64,000 nucleotides of DNA, from positions 210,064 to 274,063 of the forward strand of contig CAJNOI010000128.1 of NCBI GenBank assembly GCA_905250115.1, written 5' to 3'. Every line of letters starts with the position of its first letter. Position 1 is the first letter of the stretch. This DNA comes from Adineta steineri (Eukaryota > Rotifera > Eurotatoria > Adinetida > Adinetidae). The position numbers and the translations under genes are program-made. Shown here in pieces: positions 36,686 through 49,318 of this stretch. The notes beneath the pieces are model-generated. The model made no database searches. It saw only the letters and a program-made list of their open reading frames with translations, and was not told the DNA's origin.

Positions 36686-36992
36686 CAGAGGTGCATAATC
36701 AGGAGTGGCGTGAGTCAGCCAACATGGGGGCAGGGGGGGGTGTAACGAAGTTTTTTGAATTTTAAGGAGGGTGTAGCACTACCTTTGGTAAAAAATTTAC
36801 GAAGATTTGCCGCTTTTGTTGAGCAAAAAATAGAAATTTTCGAAGATTGGGGGGTGTCACACCCCCGCCCGATCACGCCACCTCTGTGCATAATCTTCCT
36901 CGCACGGAGAGGGAAATTTTGGAAAATTGTGGGGAAGTTTTCGAAGTTTAATTTGGGAATTTTTTCATTTTTTGGAAGATTCTGCACCTCTG
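36686..36992. mobile_element. Outer hAT-like element, split by a nested MITE
   Basis: The left end CAGAGGTGCATAATCTTCC is rebuilt across the inner insertion, and the right end in complement is CAGAGGTGCAGAATCTTCC: 18 of 19 identical. Flanks TTTCATTG and TTTCGTCG agree in six of eight bases. Without the inner 187-bp element and its duplicated 8 bp, the outer element is about 112 bp. Confidence 0.72.
36700..36886. mobile_element. Inner hAT-like MITE, 187 bp
   Basis: Ends are CAGGAGTGGCGTGA and, in complement, CAGAGGTGGCGTGA, with an exact 8-bp target duplication TGCATAAT at 36692-36699 and 36887-36894. Internal blocks (AAGCAAAAAATAGAAATTTT-like, and a GGGGGGTGT tract) match the element at 7712-7924 in reverse, so the two belong to one family. 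Confidence 0.88.
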
Positions 36993-37336
36993 TTTCGTCG
37001 ATTTAATATTCGCTAACAACTATATTTTCTCAATTGTTGTTTGTAACACATACCAGTTGATTATCGTTCTTTTTTTTAATGCTATATAGGTAGATGTATA
37101 AAAAGAAAAAATTTAGAAACTAACAAGTTGATGATTGAATTTAGTGACAAGCGGAAATATTATGATGTGCAAGCGTCACACTATACAGAAGCAAAATGGT
37201 CGATTTACGCAACAAAAAAGAAATGCACTATAGTGTAATGTAATATGACAATAATGAATTTTGTCAGCGACATACTATATGTTTATCAAAAGGTGTATAA
37301 AAAAATAGTAATGAAAATGATGTATGATTGTTTCGT
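36993..37336. other. Short non-coding gap
   Basis: No gene seen; it includes the 3' flank of the minus-strand gene that follows. Confidence 0.45.
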
Positions 37337-38110
37337 TTAAAAATAATCAGGTTTTCGTTTAAATTTAACTTTGCCAGACGTAACACCTAATTCATTAATT
37401 CTATCTTTAGATTGATCAATGATTTCATTCGTATTATTTTCAAATAAAGATTCAAAACGTTTAACCCATGGATCAAGTGTATCATCATCATCATCACCAT
37501 CAATAGTATCATTTGAAGTAATGATACGATTTGTTCGTGTTAATTTTGAGATCATATGACTAACAATTGGTATAGTTGGTTTAGGTTTTCGAAGTCTTGG
37601 AGATTCACATGATGGATGATGTATGTGACTAGTAGATAAAGATGAATTTTTATTCAATGAAGAATATAATGTACGATGCATAGTAGATTTCATAGGATAT
37701 AAATTAGCATAGATTGGATCTGACGTATTTTGTTGTTGATTAATAATTGATGAACGTTTTAAATTTGATACTTGTTGTTGAGAAGAAGAAACAATTTGTT
37801 TATTTAGTGTTAGATTATTTTCTTCAAGATGGTTTTTGCCTGTAGATATATAATTTATAGTTGATGTAGAAGAATTTTCATCTCGACGTGAACGACGTGG
37901 TGATGATAAAGAATCATTATTGATATGTTGTTGTGAAGATTTTAATATTGACGGATGATATTCATCATTATCAATTAATTTCCATGTAAGTGTAAGTGTT
38001 ACTGTATCCGTTCCACCAAATATGTCCCATGATAAAACATAACGACAACTTTCCTTAGCCATAGTTCGAAGAAAATTAATAACGGGTCGAGGTAATTCAA
38101 GTACATCCAT
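37337..38110 (-). CDS. Single-exon protein of unknown function, 257 residues
   Basis: An intact minus-strand frame from ATG at 38110 to TAA at 37337. The first 50 residues look folded and conserved: MDVLELPRPVINFLRTMAKE, then CRYVLSWDIFGGTDTVTLTL and TWKL. The middle is Ser/Asn/Gln-rich with a PIYANLYPMKS tyrosine motif, followed by a basic PRLRKPKPTIP segment, an acidic run of five Asp in GDDDDDTLDPWVKRFESLFE, and a basic tail KVKFKRKPDYF. I do not recognise the family. It lies 2.7 kb upstream of, and on the same strand as, the Ser/Gln-rich gene, and shares its style including a YAN tyrosine motif, so a functional or former structural link is possible but unproven. Confidence 0.6.
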   Translation of the reverse strand: MDVLELPRPVINFLRTMAKESCRYVLSWDIFGGTDTVTLTLTWKLIDNDEYHPSILKSSQQHINNDSLSSPRRSRRDENSSTSTINYISTGKNHLEENNLTLNKQIVSSSQQQVSNLKRSSIINQQQNTSDPIYANLYPMKSTMHRTLYSSLNKNSSLSTSHIHHPSCESPRLRKPKPTIPIVSHMISKLTRTNRIITSNDTIDGDDDDDTLDPWVKRFESLFENNTNEIIDQSKDRINELGVTSGKVKFKRKPDYF

Positions 38111-40012
38111 TAGATTAAATCATTTTTTAAAAAAAATGTATATCTAGAGAGAAATGAAAAGGAGGTAATGATGATATTTCTTTAAAATATTATTCAAGTT
38201 TATATCGTGTTATTGTCACTCTCGCTTTTCCTCATCCGCGACAATAGATTTGCTGTTAATGTTTCTTCTTTTCTTCGTCATTTTTTTTCTCTCTCTCTCT
38301 CGCTTTCCCCTTGTGAGAACATGCGTAGTCTGAGTAAACACAATTTCTTTATCATCTTCAACTAGACTCAAATCTTTATTTTCTACTCATACCAATGAAT
38401 GAATCAATGCGCGTGTGTAATAAATAATATTTTCCGGTGATGTCATTTCCTCTATACCAACAATCAAACATAGAAAACTCTTTATATGATTATGTCTATC
38501 TTGAAAAACGAAAACAATTGATCTCTGATTGCTTAGAGAAAATCCAGTTGGATCTACAAAACGACATGGCACTTTCAGTTAAAATTCATATATTTCATTT
38601 AATTTTTTATTGTATCGTACAAAGGTCAAAAATATAACCAATGATTGTTTGACACATACGATAAAACCATGAAAATAAATATAATATAAACATTGATGTT
38701 ATATATCGTTCATGTCAAACAGAAAAAATTAAAATAATAAGAATGTTTATTTTTTTTTCTTATACACGCTTTTATGATTCTCAATAGTAATCTATATATT
38801 CTATTAGAATGTTAATGACTAGAAAAATACTTAACCGATTAGAAAGTCCTTGAGTGGAACCTTCTTATACAAAGAAAAGACATCCATATATGTTTATGAT
38901 AGATAATTGAATACAATGGTATGGAAACTGGATATCACTTTATTCATGCCAGTGAAATCGTATGTTTTAATGAGGTAGGAACTCAGAGGTTTGAGGAAAT
39001 TTGAGTATCCAATGGCATCCAGCAATGTTAAACAACATTATTTTATACTTCTATGTATTCTATTGACAATGTCGCGAACATTACTAATATTATAAAGACC
39101 GTGTCAACATTAAAAAAAAAGAGTGGAAATAGCCTTAAGAAATTGTAATGACAATGAACGATAACACATCATCAATATTACTCTCATCACTAATAAAGTT
39201 AACGCATGTCGAACGACATAAGCATTAAAGCAAAAAAGAAATTTTCTGACGAATTCCGACATGTTCTTTTACTTTTTATATATTCAAAGTGATCATCGAT
39301 TTAAGATTGTCATAATCATTTATTTATTGATTGAACTCACTTAGACGAAGAAAAAAAAATCGTCTGGAGATGTCTCCAAAAAGATAAAATGAGAAAAAAA
39401 ATCAATCTGTATTTAATGCATACTTTTAAATTCATCGAAAAACAAGTGAACCATAATATATCATTGATTTTAAAAGCTTTATCAAATTCAATTTGTTAAA
39501 ACTAATGCAAATTAGACTTGAAATATGCTTCTATTTTTTTTTGAAATTTATGCCTTTAAATTTTATACTACGTATTGACTCCATTAAGATTAATATTAAT
39601 AAATAAGTAAATTACAACTTTTTTCAATAAAGATGAACGTGAATTTATGGCTCTTACTCGTATTATTATTTTCTATTTCGATAATACTAATATCGATTAC
39701 ATTTGCTACCTTGCTTTTGTTCAAAATATACTGAATGAAATTTAACAAGTCACTGAAATCTAAATGATTTTGAGAATATGATGGTTTCCGTCATTATTCT
39801 AAATATCAGTCGACCTTTTCATCTTCTCCATTCGCAATATTTTATAAGCGCTATTTCTTTTTTTTTCTTAATATTATTTATTGATAAACAGAAATACATA
39901 TTTATCGTATTACAATCGCCATGTACAAATCCCAATTATTTCATATACACAAAAAAATAAAAGAGAAATCAATCAAATTTCCAGTAAACGATTGACTTTA
40001 TCGTTATATACT
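38111..40012. other. Intergenic stretch
   Basis: No gene, RNA or repeat could be supported. Short open frames at 38387-38637 and 39778-39960 have no domains. Confidence 0.45.
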
Positions 40013-40236
40013 TAGGAGTGACACTTTATCTTTAATTTACTCGATAAAGTAAAGTACTGAACTTTACTTTGCCGGGTAAAGTAAAGTATTTTTTTACGTT
40101 ACCGAGTAAAATAAAATTGAGTTAATTTACTTTACCGGGTAAAGTATAGTCAAGATATTTTACTTTACCCGGTAAAATAAAGCTAAATACTTTACCGCAC
40201 TTTACTTTTTCAAAGTAAAATAAAGTGTCACTTCTC
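40013..40236. mobile_element. hAT-like MITE with internal palindrome array, 224 bp
   Basis: Ends TAGGAGTGACACTTTAT and, in complement, GAGAAGTGACACTTTAT. Flanks TATATACT (40005-40012) and CACATACT (40237-40244) agree in six of eight bases. The interior is an array of near-palindromic TTTACCCGGTAAA-like units alternating with AAAGTAAAGT blocks. Non-coding. Confidence 0.75.
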
Positions 40237-42285
40237 CACATACTGTATCGATTCTAACTCGAGCTAATACATTACAAGATAATTTTTCCATATCTACAGA
40301 ATACAAAAATTAATAAGTACAATAATATATACTGATAAACAGAGATCGTACACTCCATAATAAGTAGAAGTTTTACAATATTTGCCTATGAAAATAGAGA
40401 ATAATTCGATATATATAGAACAGCTTCCAGTGCAAAAGATATTCTCGAATTCATGTTCATCTTTCAAGATATATAACAACTGAAAGCGTAGCCGTCTTTA
40501 GCGATTGAATATAAGATTCGAGATTTCCTTTTTAATGCTGTTCAAAAAACTGTCATCTTCGATAACATTCGCTTCTGAAATAAATAATGAATTCATGATT
40601 CTAATAAAATTATTTTGTTATTAAAAATTACTAACTTGAGTAAGTGAAAACATTTTTCGTTGCACAGCACTCCACACAATCATGCATAGAAAAGACAGCG
40701 GCAAGCGAATTTATTTTTTACATTTATAGTGAAAAAGAAAAAACTTTCCGAAACGTTTACGCCCCCGTCCCTTCCCCAATTCTAGACCCTTCGTACCGCC
40801 CCTACTAATAAGATAATCATTCTTTATATTTTCTCATCAGTTTAGTTTATGTAGTAATAACATATATAGATCGAAATACTAATTATCAGAGTCTACTAAT
40901 AAAAAGGGCAAGAATGTTTATTCTTATCTAAAAATTAATCCGCCTCGCGTCGAATTGATATAATTGACAAGTTTTATCTAAATTAATAGAGTCTGACGTT
41001 TGTTTTTTGGATACTAATATCGAATCGGTGTATTTAATTCAAATAAGCGAGAATAATTATATTGAAAACATATTACAAAGCTGCGGTATAAAACATCTAC
41101 TGAAAAAAATTTCTTTAAAACACATCATTGTCCTATTTTTGTTTTCAATTTAATATATAACAGCACAAGAAAAGTACTGCATTGTTTGAATTTGTTTACT
41201 TAATATATAACTATACTTTGTGTGAGATAAAAACATTACTCTTCTCTATGTGTTTTTCATGTGTCGTATGCTGATGATAGGAAAAGAAGAAGAAAAAAGA
41301 CATTAACATGCTATTACCTAACATCGAATAGCACCCACTTGACATATATATCAAAAGATTCATGTGATATTGAGAAGTCATCACGTCCGAAATGTCTGGA
41401 GAATTGAAATTAATCAAATAATATGAAGTATTTATCATCCCTATATATAGATATAAGTATACTGTATAATCCATGACTTTCTTGTGTTTTTTTTTCTTCT
41501 TTAATCATCTGATTTTTAGAATCAAACTTTAGTCATAGATATTAGAATATTCTACGAACAAATTTAAATACTACTCCAGATTACACATAATATTTTCTGT
41601 ATGAAAACTAAACTTTAAAATTTTGTTTTTGCTAATTCAATTTAGTTCCGGACATGTATACTAATATAAAAAGTTATAATCAAAATATTAAATTAGTTCA
41701 ACAGAACTAACTTTGACGGAACTACTAAAATCAAATACATTACAATTAGCTCGAGATAATTAAATTTCAAGAGTAGATATTCTTCATTGAACAAGGATTT
41801 ATATTCGAAATTAATAGGGTGTTTTTTTGAAAGTATGTATAACATATATATTCTTTGAATACAATTAGTCTACCTCAAGAGAAGTTTTATTATATGTTTA
41901 TCTTATGAAAAATTAAATTTTGAAATTATTCATTTTGAGAGCAAATTTATTATCTTTTTTTTATTTAGATAAAAACAAAATCTTCTTAATAAGACGCACC
42001 CACAAATCTTTATAATACAAACTCTTTTACTAATGAAAAACACCAATAAGAAGATTTTTTTCTCTAGAAGTAATTATCAAATTCATTATAAAGAAGTTAT
42101 GAATAACATTACTTTTTTTTTCATTTCTATAAAAAGACTGAGGCGGTCAATGTCATTAATTTAATTTTTTCTTCTTGATTTATTTTATTAGTTTATTGTG
42201 AAAGTATAGCTGAAATAAAACATCAACAACAAGACAAACGACGAACAAAATCTTCTCTTTTTTCTTTTACCAAGAAATATTATTT
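40237..42285. other. Intergenic stretch
   Basis: No gene is supported. A C-rich patch at 40675-40800 ending GCCCCTA on a hAT-like tip might be a decayed element. The remainder is AT-rich without recognisable features. Confidence 0.45.
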
Positions 42286-44144
42286 TTAAGCATTAGGTGC
42301 TAATAAATTCTTAAGAAAATCATCTTGTAAACATCCATTGATAAATTCTTCTTTTGTTAATGAATGATCACCATTTATATCAAGTTTATTCATAATTTTT
42401 TCTACACGTTTCGATGGAGAATTTTCACCTTTACGATTTTCTTCTCCAAGTAAATCGTAAATAGCCTATAAAAAATAATTATAATATTTTAATATAATAA
42501 CAAAAATTAAATCTTACAGTAACAATTTGTTCCATTTCTTTTGAATCTACTTTTCCATTTTTATCAATATCTATAAGAAGAAGATAAGCTGTAGGAAAAC
42601 AAAACAAAAAACAAATAATATTATTTCATACCATACATATTAAATGCCATATTAAGTTTTTCACGAATATCGCCATGTGACGTTACAGAAATAGCAATGA
42701 GAAATTCAACAAAATCTGAGAAAAAAATTTTTTTCTGTTATTTTCAATTATAGAAGAAAATATTCTTACCAATTTCTCCTGAATTATCAGTATCGAACGT
42801 TTTGAAAACATGTGAACAAAATTTATCGGCTTTACCACTTGGATAAAATTGTTTGTAAACTTCAATAAATTTTTTTTTATCTAATTTTCCTTTCGGGCAG
42901 TCTTTCTAAAATAAATCGATCACATACATATATATATATATATATATACAAAATGACCCATCAATGTAGAGATTTCCGCTTCTTACAACGGAAATAGGCA
43001 CTTATAAGTTCAAGTTTTGCTTTTCATATATATTATTATTCTAGAGCTTTTGTTTTTTTACGAGGTTATTAACGCGTTCGTAGAAATTTAGCATATGTGT
43101 GTTTAGGCTAACGATGATATTGATAATGAGTTCCTTTGATTGAGTAGCGAAGCGCGAAAAAAATGTCTGTTCGATTAAGATAAACTACTAAGATATATAT
43201 ATGTAAACGAGATATTACATCATTAGATTTATCTGTAAGTTAATAACTTCAATTCTAAGTTTTTAACATTTATTTTCTAACGAAATAATATTGGCTCTTT
43301 TATGTGACCTTCTCTAAATCTTTATTTATATGACTTGATTAACTGCCAGATGAAAACGATGTTTGGATAAAATTGTCTACTACATGTTTGTACTTATTAA
43401 CGTAACAGATGGGAAAACTACTCAGATAGATCAATGATTATTGATGTTTTCGGGGAAGTGTATCATTAGACTTGAAGGAATCGATAACCAAATGTTGAGG
43501 AAAAAAAAAATCTATAATGATAATGACAAACAACTTTTAGATAAGATATCTTCACATATGTTAATCCTTAGTTTTTTTTTCCTCACTTGCTAGATAACCA
43601 GATGATTCATAATATTGACAAAATCACCGAATATATACTAATATTACTTTTCTAATTTCAATTCGTTAACAAAAAAATCTGAATATTTTTTGATTAAAAA
43701 AATAAAATTTCTTTAATCTTAGGATTATTATTATAAAAATAAAATTCATTAATTAAATTTATATAATTTATTATGAATATCTAGTTATCTAATAAGATTA
43801 ATAAGTAAACTAGGAAACATATATAATTACACAATTAAGTGGTCAACATGTCATTAGAGTTGTTTATCAACATCTATCAACAAATCAATTATATCATCGA
43901 GATATTTTTTTGATGTGATGCATTCAAGAGTATGAAAAAGATAATTATCATAGCGCGCAAAACCCTACACTGAATTCAAGTATTATAGATTCTTTTATTT
44001 AAATCAATTAGCACTTACAAGAAAACCTTGATGCCATTCCATAATTTGTTGTCGATTGAAATGAGTATTCTTAAGTAATAATTGTACTTCTTCTTCAACT
44101 AATTGTGTTGCATGTTTCTTAGATTTTGATGTTTCGGAACCCAT
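42286..44144 (-). CDS. Neuronal calcium sensor family EF-hand protein
   Basis: Five minus-strand exons: 44019-44144, 42770-42905, 42632-42715, 42518-42570 and 42286-42465, giving 192 residues, the usual size for the NCS-1/hippocalcin/VILIP family. These are Ca2+-myristoyl switch proteins that regulate membrane signalling. [10 protein letters not shown] offers a myristoylation Gly2. EF1 (from [12 protein letters not shown]) keeps the Cys-Pro typical of the family and is non-binding. EF2 [12 protein letters not shown] (80-91), EF3 [12 protein letters not shown] (116-127) and EF4 [12 protein letters not shown] (162-173) carry binding residues. The [11 protein letters not shown] block and C-terminal LLAPNA also fit. 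An earlier in-frame acceptor at 42588 would insert six residues just before EF3; the later one restores the canonical loop. Intron 1 (1.1 kb) is long. Confidence 0.92.
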
Positions 44145-45971
44145 ATTAATATTGAATTTAATGAAATATATATATATATATATATTGTTTTCACTTTGTC
44201 AACTTTCTACTTGCTTGTAACGCACACCAAATGAAAATAAAGGAAGTGTCGGCAATCACAAGGAAAAGAGATATCTCTATGATGAAAAGAGAGCAATAGT
44301 TGCAGGAAAAGAAGAGAAAAGACGAAGGAGAAAATGAAGACGAACGTTACATCGATTCATGTCGACAAAGTTAGTGTGTTTCTGTCCAATTTTAGCGCAT
44401 ATAAGAAAAGAAAAAGCATGTCAAAGCTACATAATGGTAAAGCATGATGCAAATATGTTCTGCTATTGTAATTGAATTTCATAGATTTCCATCATTATTT
44501 ACTTAATAAAATATTTAAAGAATGAATATCACTATTGATCTATATTTATTAATAGATATGATAATATTTAAGTAACCATATACTTTTTTTCTAGTATTAA
44601 TTGATTACATGTGTATATGAATTATATTTTTGCAGGTATGTCTTATTCATATTTTAATTAATCTATATCAAGAAGAAGAAGAAAAACGACTATTGCACTT
44701 GTAGTATAATCTGATTTTGATTGATCGACATATTTGGTTCATTTACATTTTACGGAAGTGGATGAAGAGCTTTTCTTTGTTTACTTATATGTATACATAT
44801 AGATAGATAGATGTATATGATAAGACTCCAGAGAGTTAACAAGATTTAGGTATTTGGACGTTAATTTTATTAGATGCTTGAAAAAGAAGAAAAAAGGTTT
44901 TTATCCTTTGAGAATCGATTATTATTTCTTTTTTGTAGAAAAAGACAAATAGTTTTTTTGTTTCTTCTGACAACCGTTAATAATATTGTTAGATGTATAT
45001 CAATTCAAAAATATAGAAATATAATCTATATCTCAATGAAACAAAACTAAAGGAAAAAAAACTATCAATTACTTGTGTGAATTATAATAGAATGATTAAG
45101 AATTCTAATGTTGTCGATGAATATGAGTTAAATATTAATGAGTATCAATGATGCATTAAGTTATGAATAGAATTAAAAATCGTCTTATGCTTATTGTATA
45201 TTTATTTCGTAAAACTATAAAAAAAAACGATAATATTTTATGCTGTTTTTTTTAATTATCAAATTTTTATCATTAGTATTTATTGAATATGTAAAAATTT
45301 AAATAATTCTTATCTCATGAAAAAATCTTATTCTTACTAATAGATCATTGATTTGTTTCTATTATCTCAAGGGACTTGTTTTCAAATAGATATCGAAATA
45401 CATTAGTATTCAAATTATCTTATGATTTTAATCGATATCATACTCAATCATCTGATATTAATGAACAATAATAGTAATATAACATCTTCAATATTCTTAA
45501 ATATAAAAGAGTTACTAGAAATTTTGTAAAAGAAAAAAATATATAAATACAGAATAATAATGAGTATGATTAACAAATACACAAACGATTAAGAGATAAT
45601 ATCCGATGTTTACCAAACTTATTGATAGAAGTTTTTCGTCTGTAATATTCTAGCAGATAAATCTGAACTTAATAAATATGTTCTACATAAGCTCATATCT
45701 ACTATAATACTTACATTAAAACATACGTTCATTGATATATTTCACTTACTAAAATTCAGATGTATGTATTACATCTGAAATGTAATTTCACAAAAAAATA
45801 AAAACATTCTCAGTTTATATTTACTATTCATATAACATGTATTATTTTGCATAATAAATTTAATTATTCGAACAAAATCAATTTTCAATAATAAAATCAA
45901 CATAATTTATCTTGTGCTTTTTTTATTATCGCAATAAAAAGAATTAAATTATAAATTATTTTCAAAATTTA
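44145..45971. other. Intergenic stretch
   Basis: No gene is supported. A TA microsatellite lies at about 44167-44185, in the 5' flank of the calcium sensor gene. The remainder is AT-rich without features. Confidence 0.45.
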
Positions 45972-48943
45972 TTATGCATCTATTTTTAATGGATTAACAA
46001 TTCCAGCTTCAATAGCTTCAAATACAGTATAAGCATCTTGATCAGCTGGTATATGAATTGCATGTTGTGGTGAATAAAACTCTTGTAATTCATCATAATA
46101 CATATAATATGCTTCGTAACGTTTTTTTACAACTTCATTATTATCAGATGGATGTTGAATTAAACGTTGTTTTCTATCTTGTGTTGATACAGGTTGTTCA
46201 TGCTTATGAAAACGATCACCTGTTATTGGATCTAATAATCTCTGACTTAAACGTTCCAAAGCAATATCAACAGGAATATCCAAAAAGAAAATTCTAAAAA
46301 TCAAGTGTTTTGTTTTTCTTTTCTTATTCATACGGAAATATTATTACCGATTAGGTATTATACCAGGTATTCGAGCTAAATTTTCTCCTTGTTCACGTGT
46401 ACGAGGAAAGCCAATCATTATCCATCCTTTTGTTATACAATCTTTTTGATTCAAACGTTCTCGTACTAATTGCATTAATAAACTAATCGGAACTATTAAA
46501 TAAACAAAAGAATTTTTTCCTCATTCTATACAAATAAAAATCAATTATTACCTAATGTTTGCCGAGTGACATAAGGTTTCATGCTAACACCCATCGGTGT
46601 TTGATTAGCAATTTGTTGTTTTATAAGTGTTGGAATTGAAACTAAAATATTAAATATAAAGGTTATTGTTAAAAGTGACAATCAATATAGTAGATGAAGT
46701 ATTTCCCATATATACATTTAACAGAATTCGCTATTTATTTTCTATCTGTTATGAAAATCGATTCTTTCCTTTTTTTTTGAGTCAATAGCAATTAAAAAAA
46801 GGTTCCGTACTTTTTAAAATAACAGAGTAACGTACTCAAAGTCTCGTTAAAATAGTATAACTAATATAAATCCGGTTAATCTCAGATTGACACACACAAT
46901 TAAATTTTGTTTATAATTAAAATATATAATCAAAGGATTTATTTTCTATTCATTACTAAGAATATTAGCGATAAATATAAACTATATCGTTACTGCTCGT
47001 CATGAACTAAACTATATACTAGATCTTTTTAGATGAAAATATCAAAAACTGTATTTTACCAATTGGTATATCGTATTTTTTTGAAATTTGTATTGCAACT
47101 GTTTTTCGTCCACTACCAGTTGGACCAAGAATAATAATACGTGGAGTATGTGGAGCGACAGAACGTGGTTTTCTTATTACATATGAATATACTTGTGTAA
47201 AAACATCATTTAATGGTTGATCTGCATTAATTGCACGTAAATTTGACTTGAAACAATCTTTAATTCCATCAATATTTCTTTTAGAAGAAAAAAAAGTAAA
47301 TTCGATTTTTGAATAAAATAAAAGCATTTTCAAATACCTTCGATAAAGTTTTAAACGTGAAATCATGATTTTTTCAGAATTTTCTTCTAATTGCACTAAA
47401 CGTTCTTGAATATCATAGGAATTTGGAATATTCCATGTTACATGATAAATATCTACAAAAATTATTAGAATTAATTAAAGGAGTAAGAAAAAACAAAACA
47501 ACCTTTGGTTTTTGGATCAATTCGTTTTCCAGCAGCACGCTCAATCAGAACAGTATCAGATGCTTCGAAACAAACTATAATACACATAAAGATAATAAAA
47601 ATATATATAATCGAATTGTTTATAACTAACCTACATGCTTGGGATGTATACCAATCGATTGTAATTCCAATGCTTGTTCACGATTCATTGGAAAATCAAC
47701 TAAAATCCAACCACAACGAAAACAATCGAAATCTTTTAATCGTTCTTTATAAAATTGGGCCCATAATGCTGGTGGAATATTGTCCTATTATTTGAATGTA
47801 AATCTTGATATAACAAAATTAATGATTCGAATACATACAATAGTTGGATTTGCTGGTAATTTATCTTTGAATTTCTTTGATACATTATTTAAAAGTTCAT
47901 TTGGTTCAATTAAAACTGCATTTAATGATTTTTGTAACATCTTAGCTATTGTATGACGACCAGATGCTGGAGGACCAAGAATAATAATTTTTGGTGCTAG
48001 AAACAAAAAACTTATAATGATAAAAGAAAATCTTTTTCTAACCATCAAAATCTTTTTTCAATAAATCAATAAGATATGCTATTGGATCATCAGGACGATC
48101 GACGAGCATTAATGAAATACAACGCTGAAACGAAAAAAACGACATTTTAAAATATACAAGTTCAATATGCATTTTATCATAAGAATATTTAATTATATCT
48201 GAAGGCCATGTTTTCTTTTTTCATAAATGATTTATGGACATGACTATACATCGTTTTATATTACTCACTATCTTATATCTACAAGTAACGCTCGTCCGAT
48301 GACTCGCTTAGCTCTTTTTCGTAGAAATGCATCCCCTTCATATTTACACGAAAAAAAATTGAAAACCTTGCCCTCCTTTGCTGTTCCCTACTCACGTTCT
48401 ACTCAGTGCTAAACACAGGTCAAAACATATTAGAGCTGTCGACACCAATGGCTTGTCGAACTAGCCTTTAACGAAGAAGTAAAGTGTTAGTAATCTTATA
48501 CGCAAGAAAGCCAGCAGCTTATGATCGCCATACTCTGCACTACAAGCAGGTGAGCATTTGGATATCCATAAAAATGCATTACCTAAATACTCGATTTTCA
48601 TCAGTCCACGTCACTCCTCTTAATTCACACCCCTCCGCCTTCAGTAGTCTTCGCAAATGAGACGCACATTTGAAGTCTTCGCATCGAAATACTTCCAGAA
48701 ATGTCTTGTTCGAAAAATTGATTTTCGATGTTTTTTTTGACCTTACGAACAGACAAGCAAACAATTAATTTTTACTGGGCTCTTCTCTACGAAAAAAAGA
48801 ATAAAGTGATAATAATTTTCATTTCCATATTATTAGTCAGATTGTATGTGAGTTGAATTTACCTGAAATAATTCAAATAGACCATTTTGTTCTGCATAAA
48901 GTGCAAAGTCTGGTGGAATTTGTAATGAACGTCTATTATCCAT
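45972..48943 (-). CDS. AK8: Adenylate kinase 8
   Basis: Ten minus-strand exons: 48863-48943, 48043-48124, 47839-47996, 47631-47784, 47503-47574, 47338-47452, 47060-47277, 46552-46641, 46348-46492 and 45972-46293. They total 478 residues, against 479 in human AK8, with every junction in frame. AK8 has two tandem nucleoside-monophosphate kinase domains and is linked to cilia and flagella. Landmarks: MDNRRSLQIPPDFALYAEQN at the start, first P-loop GPPASGRHT (62-70), GWILVDFPMNREQALELQSI, RAAGKRIDPKTK, second P-loop GPTGSGRKT (272-280), KGWIMIGFPRTREQ, RLLDPITGDRFH, and DQDAYTVFEAIEAGIVNPL at the end. In both P-loops the lysine after the last Gly is Arg, a conservative but notable change. Intron 1 contains repeat R1 copy E. 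Confidence 0.95.
48281..48799 (-). repeat. Interspersed repeat family R1, copy E
   Basis: Starts ACAAGTAACGCTCGTCCGAT and GACTCGCTTAGCTC, and ends near CTCTTCTCTACGAAAAAAAG. It lies inside intron 1 of the adenylate kinase 8 gene. Its middle contains CATCGAAATACTTCCAGAAA, matching the blocks in copy C. Confidence 0.8.
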
Positions 48944-49318
48944 AGTTTAAAAATATCTAACAGTTTTTTAAAATAATCCTAGTATCGTATATTTACCATT
49001 TTAAACTATTGCAACTATGGTAACAAATAATATAGAATATTTAAATCAAAAAGAAAAATTAATTATTTTAATACGGAAATAAAAATGAAAAAAAAATTAT
49101 TTTAAAATTAAATTAAATTGATTTAATTTCGAATATAGATGTCGCTGAATCTATATTTTGATAGATGGAATTTTCAATCCATTGTTTCGAAATCGAGAGA
49201 AAAGAAAAGAAGAAATGTGATTGACTGACGCGGCAGGTTGGACAAACAAAAAAACTAAATATTTTTTATTTCTATCTTTTCATATATTGTTTGTTTGGGT
49301 ATCAGTATTATATTTTTT
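48944..49318. promoter_or_regulatory. Shared upstream region of AK8 and the AT-hook gene
   Basis: The two start codons face away from each other only 375 bp apart, so this interval must hold both promoters and 5' UTRs. No specific element was identified with confidence. Confidence 0.5.

Noticed and set aside
40675-40803. C-rich patch with a GCCCCTA end resembling a hAT tip
   Set aside because: Left end and 8-bp duplication could not be matched; possibly a decayed element.
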